DNA from: Salinarimonas soli
GTDB taxonomy: Bacteria; Pseudomonadota; Alphaproteobacteria; Rhizobiales; Beijerinckiaceae
Assembly (NCBI RefSeq): GCF_008386575.1
Contig: NZ_VUOA01000024.1
Coordinates: 1 to 64,000 of the forward strand
DNA: 64,000 bases
Reading direction: 5' to 3'
Below, piece by piece: positions 43,031 to 50,282 of the stretch (positions are counted from its first letter, which is position 1; each line of letters starts with the position of its first letter). A model generated the notes under the pieces. The model was not told the DNA's origin. It saw nothing but the letters and a program-made list of their open reading frames with translations, and did not search any database. The position numbers were made by a program, and so were the translations under genes.

Positions 43031-43768
43031 ATGAGCGCCGCCGCCATCCGCTTCGAGGACGTGACGCTGGGCTATGGCCGGCGTCCCGCCGTGCACCACC
43101 TGCGCGGCACGATCCCCGCCGGCAGCCTAACCGCGATCGTGGGCCCGAACGGGGCCGGCAAGTCGACCCTGCTCAAGGCCGTGGCCGGCGCCCTGCCGCC
43201 CCTGGAGGGGCGCATCGAGGTGGCGGGCGGCCGGGCCAAGCGCCTCGCCTACCTGCCCCAGGCCGCCGAGATCGACCGCAGCTTTCCCGTGAGCGTGTTC
43301 GACCTCGTCGCCATGGGCCTGTGGGGCAAGGTGGGCCTGTTCGGCGGCATCGGCCGGCGCCAGCAGGCCTCCATCGAGGAGGCGATCGCGGCGGTCGGGC
43401 TCACGGGCTTCGAGCGCCGGCCCATCGGCACCCTGTCCGGGGGCCAGATGCAGCGGGCCTTGTTCGCGCGGCTCCTCCTCCAGGACGCCTCCCTCATCCT
43501 CCTCGACGAGCCCTTCACCGCCATCGACGCCAAGACCACCGCCGACCTCCTCGACCTCGTGCGCCGCTGGCACGCGGAGGAGCGCACGGTGGTCGCGGTC
43601 CTGCACGATCTCGACGTGGTCAAGCGGATCTTCCCCCGCACCCTGCTCATCGCCCGCGAGCCCGTGGCCTGGGGCGAGACCGGCGCCGTCCTGAGCGCCG
43701 AGAACCTCCTGCGGGCGCGCCGCATGGTCGAGGCCCACGACCCCCACGCCGCCGCGTGCGCGCGGTGA
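43031..43768 (+). CDS. znuC: zinc ABC transporter ATP-binding protein
   Basis: 245 aa. Walker A GPNGAGKST, signature LSGGQMQRALFARLL, Walker B LILLDEPFTAID, H-loop VVAVLHDLD. The subfamily is that of ZnuC/MntB-type metal importers. Placement with znuB, znuA and a Zur box makes zinc the likely substrate. The downstream gap to znuB is 181 bp and is filled by repeat B copy 2. Confidence 0.94.
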   Translation: MSAAAIRFEDVTLGYGRRPAVHHLRGTIPAGSLTAIVGPNGAGKSTLLKAVAGALPPLEGRIEVAGGRAKRLAYLPQAAEIDRSFPVSVFDLVAMGLWGKVGLFGGIGRRQQASIEEAIAAVGLTGFERRPIGTLSGGQMQRALFARLLLQDASLILLDEPFTAIDAKTTADLLDLVRRWHAEERTVVAVLHDLDVVKRIFPRTLLIAREPVAWGETGAVLSAENLLRARRMVEAHDPHAAACAR

Positions 43769-43779
43769 GCGCGATGATC

Positions 43780-43939
43780 CCCCCTCCCCCTTGCGGGGAG
43801 GGGCCGGGGGTGGAGGTCGGGACGCCACCCGCCGACGGTCCAGAACAGGGCTGTAGCGGCCTGCGTGCTCCCGACCTCTCCGCCAGCTCCGACTTTGCGA
43901 CCCCCACCCCCGACCCCTCCCCGCAAGGGGGAGGGGGGA
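43780..43939. repeat. repeat family B, copy 2 (~160 bp), inside the znu operon
   Basis: Inverted arms: CCCCCTCCCCCTTGCGGGGA from 43780 against its complement ending at 43939. The centre (CGACGGTCCAGAACAGGGCT...CCAGCTCCGACTTTGCG) is similar to copy 1. It separates znuC from znuB; the G-rich right end (GGAGGGCGGGGGG) provides the only ribosome-binding-like sequence ahead of the znuB ATG. Confidence 0.85.
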
Positions 43940-43949
43940 GGGCGGGGGG

Positions 43950-44816
43950 ATGACCCTCGACCTCCTCTCCCCCTTCACCGAGTTCGCCTTCATGCGGCGG
44001 GCGCTCGTGGGCGTGATCGCCATCGCGCTCGGCGGGGGGCCGGTGGGCGTGTTCCTCATGCTGCGGCGCATGAGCCTCACGGGCGACGCCATGGCGCACG
44101 CGATCCTGCCCGGCGCGGCGCTGGGCTATCTCGTGGCCGGCCTGTCGCTGCCCGCCATGACGGTCGGCGGGCTCGTGGCGGGGGTGATCGTGGCGCTGCT
44201 CGCGGGGCTCGTGGCCCGGGTCACGGCGCTCAAGGAGGATGCCTCGCTTGCGGCCTTCTACCTCCTGTCGCTCGCGCTCGGCGTCACCATCGTGTCCCTG
44301 CGCGGCTCCAACGTCGACCTGCTCCACGTCCTCTTCGGCACGGTGCTGGCGCTCGATGACGCGGCGCTGGTCCTGCTCGCCGGGATCGCCACCCTCACCC
44401 TCGTGACGCTGGCGCTTGCCTACCGCCCCCTGGTGCTCGACTGCGTCGATCCCGTCTTCCTGCGCTCCGTGAGCGGGGCCGGGACCCCGGCGCACCTGAT
44501 CTTCCTCGGCCTCGTGGTGCTCAACCTCGTGGGCGGGTTCCAGGCGCTCGGCACCCTGCTCGCGGTGGGCCTCATGATGCTGCCCGCCGCCGCGGCACGG
44601 TTCTGGAGCGCCGAGATCACCGCCATGATCGTGATCGCTACGGGGATCGGCATTGTCTCGGGGATCGCGGGGCTCCTCCTCTCCTTCCATGCCGAGCTTC
44701 CCGCGGGACCCGCCATCATCCTCACCGCCGGGGGCGTCTACCTCGTCTCCCTCGTCGTCGGGCGGGAGGGCGGCCTGCTCTGGCTCGCCCGGCCGCGCAA
44801 GCACCTGGAGGCTTGA
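43950..44816 (+). CDS. znuB: zinc ABC transporter permease
   Basis: 288 aa, about eight transmembrane helices. ABC-3 family features: FMRRALVGVIAIALGGGPVG, RRMSLTGDAMAHAILPGAALGYL and FQALGTLLAVGLMMLPAAAARF. Forms the inner-membrane channel with ZnuC and ZnuA. Its stop is three bases before the znuA start. Confidence 0.94.
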   Translation: MTLDLLSPFTEFAFMRRALVGVIAIALGGGPVGVFLMLRRMSLTGDAMAHAILPGAALGYLVAGLSLPAMTVGGLVAGVIVALLAGLVARVTALKEDASLAAFYLLSLALGVTIVSLRGSNVDLLHVLFGTVLALDDAALVLLAGIATLTLVTLALAYRPLVLDCVDPVFLRSVSGAGTPAHLIFLGLVVLNLVGGFQALGTLLAVGLMMLPAAAARFWSAEITAMIVIATGIGIVSGIAGLLLSFHAELPAGPAIILTAGGVYLVSLVVGREGGLLWLARPRKHLEA

Positions 44817-44819
44817 CGC

Positions 44820-45734
44820 ATGATCACGCGACGGACACTTCTCGCCGGGCTGTCCGGCCTCGCCCTCGCCGCCAGCGGCCCCGCGCGGGCGCAAGGCGCG
44901 GAGCGCATGCGGGTCACCGCCACCTTCTCGATCCTCGCCGACCTCGTCCGCCAGATCGCCGGCGACCGGGTCGAGGTCGCGGCGCTCGTCGGCCCCGACG
45001 GGGACGGGCACGTCTATTCGCCCACCCCCGCCGACGCCCGCCGCCTGACCGCCTCGCGCATCGTGGTGGCGAACGGGTTGGGCTTCGAGGGCTGGATCGA
45101 CCGGCTCGTGCGGGCCTCGGGCACGAAGGCCACGATCGTGGAAGCCTCGCGGGGGGTGCGGACCCTCAAGGCGGCGGACGATCACGGCCAGGGCCACGCC
45201 CATGGCAGCGTCGATCCGCATGCCTGGCAGGACGTCGTTAACGTGAAGCTCTACGTGGCGACGATCCGCGACGCCCTCATCAAGGCCGATCTCCCCGGCG
45301 CCGACGGCTACCGGGCCCGCACGGACGCCTATCTCGCGGCCCTCGACGCCCTCGACCGGGAGATCCGCGACGCGATCGCCCGGCTCGCGCCCGACCGGCG
45401 CCGGGTGATCACCTCGCACGATTCCTTCGCCTATTTCGAGGCGGCCTACGGGCTCGACTTCGTGGCGCCCCAGGGCGTCTCGACCGAGGCCGAGGCGAGC
45501 GCCCGGGACGTGGCCCGCATCATCGACCAGATCCGCCGCGAGCGCATCCCGGCGGTGTTCCTCGAGAACGTGTCCGACCCGCGGCTCGTGGAGCGAATCG
45601 CGAAGGACACGGGCGCGGTGACGGGCGGGCGGCTCTATTCCGACGCCCTGTCGGGCCCAGACGGCCCCGCCCCCACTTACATCGACATGATGCGCCACAA
45701 TATAAGGGCGATCAGCCAGGCGCTGTCGAGCTAG
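44820..45734 (+). CDS. znuA: zinc ABC transporter substrate-binding protein
   Basis: 304 aa. Tat-like signal ([23 protein letters not shown]). Cluster A-I metal sites: His in [31 protein letters not shown] and the C-terminal YSDALSG. A short His-rich loop ([10 protein letters not shown]) precedes the second site, which favours zinc over manganese. Periplasmic receptor for ZnuBC. The PTPAD motif also fits Mn-type receptors, but the Zur box decides for zinc. Confidence 0.9.
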   Translation: MITRRTLLAGLSGLALAASGPARAQGAERMRVTATFSILADLVRQIAGDRVEVAALVGPDGDGHVYSPTPADARRLTASRIVVANGLGFEGWIDRLVRASGTKATIVEASRGVRTLKAADDHGQGHAHGSVDPHAWQDVVNVKLYVATIRDALIKADLPGADGYRARTDAYLAALDALDREIRDAIARLAPDRRRVITSHDSFAYFEAAYGLDFVAPQGVSTEAEASARDVARIIDQIRRERIPAVFLENVSDPRLVERIAKDTGAVTGGRLYSDALSGPDGPAPTYIDMMRHNIRAISQALSS

Positions 45735-45781
45735 AGCGGCCGCCCCCCAGGCGGCCCAGCCCCGCGCCCCCGGAGCCTTCC

Positions 45782-46738
45782 ATGACCGACAAGATTCCCG
45801 TCACCGTGCTCACCGGCTATCTCGGCGCCGGCAAGACCACCCTCCTCAACCGCATCCTCACCGAGCCCCACGGCAAGCGCTACGCCGTGATCGTCAACGA
45901 ATTCGGCGAGATCGGCATCGACAACGACCTCGTCGTGGGCGCCGACGAGGAGGTGTTCGAGATGAACAACGGGTGCATCTGCTGCACCGTGCGCGGCGAC
46001 CTCATCCGCATCATGGACGGCCTGATGAAGCGCAAGGGCAAGTTCGACGCGATCATCGTCGAGACCACGGGGCTGGCCGACCCCGCCCCGGTGGCCCAGA
46101 CCTTCTTCGTCGACCAGGACGTCTCCGACGCCGCCCGCCTCGACGCCGTGGTGACCGTGGCCGACGCCAAGTGGCTCGCCGAGCGCCTCAAGGACGCCCC
46201 CGAGGCCAAGAACCAGATCGCCTTCGCCGACGTGATCGTGCTCAACAAGATCGACCTCGTCTCCGAGGCCGAGCTCGGCGAGGTGGAGGCGCGCATCCGC
46301 GCGATCAACCCCTATGCCCGCATCCACCGCACCCAGCGCTGCGAGATCCCCGTGACGGAGGTGCTCGACCGCAAGGCCTTCGACCTCGACCGCATCATCG
46401 AGATCGAGCCGGAGTTCCTGGAGGCGGGGCACCACCATCACCACGACGAGGAGATGCAGTCCTTCTCCTTCCGGGCGGGCGAGGTCGATCCGGCCAAGTT
46501 CATGCCCTGGATCACGGACCTCACCCAGCGCGAGGGTCCGAGCATCCTGCGCTGCAAGGGCATCGTGGCCTTCCCCGACGAGCCGCAGCGCTTCGTCTTC
46601 CAAGGCGTCCACATGATCCTCGACGGGGATCTCCAGGGTGACTGGGGCGACGCGCCCCGCGAGAGCCGGGTGGTCTTCATCGGCCGCAACCTCGACGCGG
46701 AAGCGATCCGCGCGGGCTTCATGGCCTGCGCTGTGTGA
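45782..46738 (+). CDS. COG0523 GTPase (CobW/ZNG1-like metallochaperone)
   Basis: 318 aa. P-loop [12 protein letters not shown], metal-binding CICC in [22 protein letters not shown], and a His run HHHHHDEE in the middle. The C-terminal CobW domain spans [14 protein letters not shown]...GRNLD. Position 47 bp after znuA, downstream of a Zur box, points to the zinc-allocation branch of the family rather than cobalamin synthesis. It probably supplies zinc to target enzymes under deficiency. Confidence 0.92.
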   Translation: MTDKIPVTVLTGYLGAGKTTLLNRILTEPHGKRYAVIVNEFGEIGIDNDLVVGADEEVFEMNNGCICCTVRGDLIRIMDGLMKRKGKFDAIIVETTGLADPAPVAQTFFVDQDVSDAARLDAVVTVADAKWLAERLKDAPEAKNQIAFADVIVLNKIDLVSEAELGEVEARIRAINPYARIHRTQRCEIPVTEVLDRKAFDLDRIIEIEPEFLEAGHHHHHDEEMQSFSFRAGEVDPAKFMPWITDLTQREGPSILRCKGIVAFPDEPQRFVFQGVHMILDGDLQGDWGDAPRESRVVFIGRNLDAEAIRAGFMACAV

Positions 46739-46747
46739 CGCCCTCTC

Positions 46748-46768
46748 CCCTCTCCCATAGGGAGAGGG
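46748..46768 (+). terminator. hairpin after the znu operon
   Basis: Nine-bp stem CCCTCTCCC / GGGAGAGGG with an ATA loop, 10 bp after the stop. No U tract. Same stem sequence as the hairpin after mtnP. Confidence 0.5.
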
Positions 46769-46821
46769 ATGCACGAAGTGCTCCGGGTGAGGGGCTGGAC
46801 GCTGATCCAGCAGTCTCCCCC

Positions 46822-46942
46822 CATGCTGAGGAGCGCTCGAAGAGCGCGTCTCGAACCACGCAGAGCGCTTCCACAGCCCTCCGGAGACCGCTGGAACGCC
46901 CTTCGAGGCCCACCTGCGGTGGGCACCTCAGGACGAGGGCGA
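46822..46942 (+). repeat. repeat family R, copy 5 (core only)
   Basis: ~120 bp. Left arm CCATGCTGAGGAGCGCTCGAAG, right arm CTTCGAGGCCCACC...CCTCAGGACGAGGG; core CCACAGCCCTCCGGAGACCG. Same orientation as copies 2 and 3. It lies between the convergent COG0523 gene and EamA gene. Confidence 0.75.
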
Positions 46943-46981
46943 GGGTGGGATCGGCGAGGTGGGAGCGGGCCTCCCGCGGTC

Positions 46982-47896
46982 TTACCGCCGCCGCTGCTCC
47001 GCCAGCCAGATGCCCCCGAGCACCAGGGTGAGCGCCAGGCCGTGGTACCAGCGGAAGGGCTCGCCGAGGATGCCGACCGCGAGGATCGCGGCGAAGACGG
47101 GGACGAGGTTGACGAAGAGGCCCGCCCGCCCCGGGCCGATGAGCTCGACGCCCCGGATGAACAGGATCTGCGACAGGAGCGAGGGGAAGAGCCCGATATA
47201 GACGAGGATCAGCCAGCCCTTCGGGGTGGGCCAGTGGAACGCGCCGCTCCAGGCCTCGTAGGCGACGAGCGGCAGGGAGCTGAGGCAGGCGGCCAGCGCC
47301 ATGGCGGCGAACAGGGCGAGCCCCGAGACGGGGGGCCGGTTGCGTAGCGCCAGGGTGTAGAGCGCGTAGAGCACCGAGGCGAGGAGCATGTAGAGGTCGC
47401 CCGCGTTCACGGCGAGGGTCGCCAGCACGCGCGGATCGCCCCGCGCCGCCACCACCGCGACGCCAACCAACGTCAGCATGACCCCGAGCACCTGGACGCC
47501 CCGGATCGGCGTGCGGAACGCCACCAGCGCGCCGAGCAGCACCACGACGGGGATCGCGCCCTGGATGATGCCGAGGTTCACGGCCGCCGTATGATGGGCC
47601 GCGACGTAGAACAGGGCGTTGAAGGCCGTGAAGCCCATGGTGCCGAAGAGCGCCAGCGAGGCCCAGCGCGGCCGCAGCACCGGCCAGGCCTCCACGAGGT
47701 CGCGCCGGGCCACGACCGCGAGCACCGCCACGGCGATGAGCCAGCGCAGGGCGGTGAGCGCCATGGGCGAGACCTCGCCCACCGCGAGCCGCCCCGCCAC
47801 GGCGTTGCCGCCCCACATGAGCGCGGTGAGCGTAAGGAGGAGATAAGGTTGCGACCAGGGGCCGGTCGCAGCCGTGGCAGAGGTGGAACGGGGCAT
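46982..47896 (-). CDS. EamA-family (DMT) transporter
   Basis: 304 aa, about ten transmembrane helices in two EamA repeats. LLLTLTALMWGGNAVAGRLAVGEVSPM opens the first and LYMLLASVLYALYTLALRNR the second, with the closing motif GEPFRWYHGLALTLVLGGIWLAE. Exports metabolites or amino acids; the substrate is unknown. Start ATG at 47896. Divergent from the tartrate dehydratase gene with 165 bp between. Confidence 0.92.
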   Translation of the reverse strand: MPRSTSATAATGPWSQPYLLLTLTALMWGGNAVAGRLAVGEVSPMALTALRWLIAVAVLAVVARRDLVEAWPVLRPRWASLALFGTMGFTAFNALFYVAAHHTAAVNLGIIQGAIPVVVLLGALVAFRTPIRGVQVLGVMLTLVGVAVVAARGDPRVLATLAVNAGDLYMLLASVLYALYTLALRNRPPVSGLALFAAMALAACLSSLPLVAYEAWSGAFHWPTPKGWLILVYIGLFPSLLSQILFIRGVELIGPGRAGLFVNLVPVFAAILAVGILGEPFRWYHGLALTLVLGGIWLAEQRRR

Positions 47897-48061
47897 GCGG
47901 GGGCGATGTCCTGCCGGGTGCGGGACCTTAGCCCGCGCGCCTACCCTCCTCAATGCGCACGACGCATGGGTGGTTCGCGTCGACAGGGCGGCCAGGGTCG
48001 GCCAATCTGCCCGTGAGGGGCCGCCGGCCCGGCCCTCGGTCACACGCCACGGGACCGCTCC

Positions 48062-49231
48062 ATGCGCATCACCGCCATCCGCGACATCGTCGCGCCGATC
48101 AAATCCGACATCGCCAACGCCTATATCGACTTCTCCACCATGACGGCGAGCGTGGTGGCGGTCGTCACGGACGTAGTGGTGGAGGGCCGGCCCGTGGTGG
48201 GCTTCGGCTTCAATTCCAACGGCCGCTACGCGCCGCAGGGCCTCTTGCGCGAGCGCTTCATCCCCCGCCTCCTCTCGGCCAGGCCTGAGGACCTCCAGGG
48301 CGAGGACGGGCTCGTCGACCCGCACCGGGCCTGGGCCGCGATGATGCGCAACGAGAAGCCCGGCGGGCACGGCGAGCGCTCGGTGGCGGTCGGCGTCCTC
48401 GACATGGCGCTGTGGGACGCGGTCGCGAAGGCCAACCGCGTGCCCCTCTGGCGCCTCCTCGCCGACCGCTACAACGGAGGCGAGGCCGACGCGACGGCGT
48501 GGGTCTACGCGGCGGGGGGCTATTACTACCCCGGCAAGGGCCTGGAGGGCCTCCAGGACGAGATGCGCTCCTATCTTGACCGGGGCTATTCCACCGTGAA
48601 GATGAAGGTGGGCCTCGTGCCCCTCGAGGAGGACCTGGCGCGCATCGAGGCGGCGCTCGCGGTGCTGGACCACGACGGCTCGCGGCTGTGCGTCGACGTG
48701 AACGGGCGCTTCTCCCTGGAGGAGGCGATCCGCTTCGGCCACGCGATCGCGCCCTATAATCTTCGCTGGTACGAGGAGCCCGTCGACCCCCTCGACTACC
48801 TCGCTCACGCCGCGCTCGCCACGGTCTATGCCCCGCCGCTGGCCACGGGCGAGAACCTGTTCTCCATGCAAGACGCCCGCAACCTCGTCCGCCACGGGGG
48901 GCTGCGCGCCGACCGCGACATCCTCCAGTTCGATCCCGCCCTCTCCTACGGCCTCGTGGAATATCTGCGCACGCGCGACATGCTCGCGGCGCACGGCTGG
49001 TCGCCGCGCCGCTGCGTGCCCCATGGCGGGCACCAGTTCGCCCTCAACATCGCGGTGGGGCTGGGCTTAGGGGGCAACGAGAGCTACCCGGACGTGTTCG
49101 CGCCGTTCGGGGGGTTCGCCGACAGCGTGCCCGTGCGGGACAGCCGCGTCGCGATGCCCGACATCCCCGGCATCGGCTTCGAGGCGAAGAGCGCGCTCTA
49201 CGCGGTGATGCGCCCCGTGGCGGAGGGTTAG
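48062..49231 (+). CDS. tarD: D-tartrate dehydratase, enolase superfamily (TarD-like)
   Basis: 389 aa, the length I recall for the characterised Bradyrhizobium enzyme. Near-identical blocks recalled from that protein are NAYIDFSTMTAS, NEKPGGHGERSVAVG, YAAGGYYYPGKGL, ATGENLFSMQDARNL, PHGGHQFALNIA and GLGGNESYPD. The KxK acid-base lysines lie in STVKMKVG, metal ligands in CVDVNGR, WYEEPVD and TGENL, and the His in CVPHGGHQ. It dehydrates D-(-)-tartrate to oxaloacetate. Stand-alone except for the divergent EamA exporter. Confidence 0.9.
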   Translation: MRITAIRDIVAPIKSDIANAYIDFSTMTASVVAVVTDVVVEGRPVVGFGFNSNGRYAPQGLLRERFIPRLLSARPEDLQGEDGLVDPHRAWAAMMRNEKPGGHGERSVAVGVLDMALWDAVAKANRVPLWRLLADRYNGGEADATAWVYAAGGYYYPGKGLEGLQDEMRSYLDRGYSTVKMKVGLVPLEEDLARIEAALAVLDHDGSRLCVDVNGRFSLEEAIRFGHAIAPYNLRWYEEPVDPLDYLAHAALATVYAPPLATGENLFSMQDARNLVRHGGLRADRDILQFDPALSYGLVEYLRTRDMLAAHGWSPRRCVPHGGHQFALNIAVGLGLGGNESYPDVFAPFGGFADSVPVRDSRVAMPDIPGIGFEAKSALYAVMRPVAEG

Positions 49232-49417
49232 ACGTTCACCGCCCGTCAACCCTGCGGCGAGCGCGGCCTCCGGACGATCACGTAGAGGTGCCGAATCCTC
49301 CTCCGCGCCTGTGGATTTCCGGTGCGTCACATCGCCTAGCTTGCCGCCCGCATCGACGATCCGCGGCGCGCCCCTGGGACCCTGGCGCCTGCCCGTCGAC
49401 CGATGGGCAGGGACGAC

Positions 49418-49675
49418 ATGCTGTTCGAGACCGACAATCGCCGGGAAAGCGCCCGCAAGCGGCTGGGAGCGCCGGCCCTGGTGCGCCTAGGCCACCGCAT
49501 CCTTCGCTGCTCGGTGAAGGACATCTCGCGGACGGGGGCGATGCTGCTCTTCGACGAGGAGGTGGAGCTTCCCCCCGACTTCACGATGAGCTTCGGCGAG
49601 CGCCCCGGGACGCCGCGCTTCTGCACCGTGATGTGGCAGAACGGCCGCTCGGCGGGAGTGAGCTTCCGCCGCTAG
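49418..49675 (+). CDS. PilZ domain protein
   Basis: 85 aa (or 90 from the in-frame ATG at 49403). c-di-GMP binding motifs: RRESARKR at the N-terminus and DISRTGAML in the barrel, the RxxxR and D/NxSxxG pair. A stand-alone receptor module that may modulate motility or exopolysaccharide. The partner is not evident. AGGGA precedes the ATG at 49418. Confidence 0.88.
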   Translation: MLFETDNRRESARKRLGAPALVRLGHRILRCSVKDISRTGAMLLFDEEVELPPDFTMSFGERPGTPRFCTVMWQNGRSAGVSFRR

Positions 49676-49707
49676 GGCGAGACCTTCAGGCCCGACGGAG
49701 AACCGCC

Positions 49708-49983
49708 ATGTCCCCGAACGACGCCGCGATCCCCTCCCCGGGTGCCCTGCGCGCCGCGCCGGAGATCCGCCTCGTCGCCTGGCGCGACGCGACCGACGCC
49801 CTGCGGTCCGGCTTCGCGGACTTTCGCACCGCGCCCGCCTTCGGCCTGTTCCTCGACGGCTTCCATGCGCTCGGCGGCCTTGGCCTCGTGGCCTGCCTCG
49901 CGTGGCTCGTGACCGTCACGCTCCCGGTGCTCGGCCACGCCACGTGGCACCTCTATCACCGTCTCGTCGCGCCCGAGGTCTAA
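49708..49983 (+). CDS. shortened DUF2189-like membrane protein
   Basis: 91 aa with GGAG upstream. The first part (DALRSGFADFRTAPAFGLFLDGFHALGG) resembles the N-terminus of DUF2189 proteins and the end (LPVLGHATWHLYHRLV) their C-terminus. The intervening ~160 residues of the usual ~250-aa protein are missing. One transmembrane helix remains. It is an in-frame internal deletion or a minimal homologue; function unknown. 32 bp after the PilZ gene, possibly cotranscribed. Confidence 0.65.
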   Translation: MSPNDAAIPSPGALRAAPEIRLVAWRDATDALRSGFADFRTAPAFGLFLDGFHALGGLGLVACLAWLVTVTLPVLGHATWHLYHRLVAPEV

Positions 49984-50282
49984 CGGGTGGGCGGGGCGCA
50001 CCTTACGCTGCGTCATGTGCCCGCAGGCCGGAGACATCGCAACCAAGCCATCCCCCGCTCCCGGAGCGTTGGCCGCCACGGCCTTCGCGGCTCCCGTGCC
50101 GAGGCGGCGGGAGGCCCCGAACCGGGCCTGCGGACGGCCGGGCGCATTGACGACGCGGCGCGTTCGTGCGACCCGATCAGCATGGCCGTTTGCAGTTCGA
50201 TGATCTCCTGGCTGATGTCCGATCGCGGCACGTTGGCTCCAGGGACGGGGTGGATTGGCGTTCACGTGGGTGAGCCCGCCTG
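49984..50282. other. intergenic region, no certain gene
   Basis: The 299 bp hold no repeat or clear promoter. A minus-strand frame at 50013-50231, starting with GTG, begins with a plausible helical peptide (SDISQEIIELQTAMLIGSHE) before turning Arg/Pro-rich; it could be a small gene or its remnant, but evidence is thin. Confidence 0.35.
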
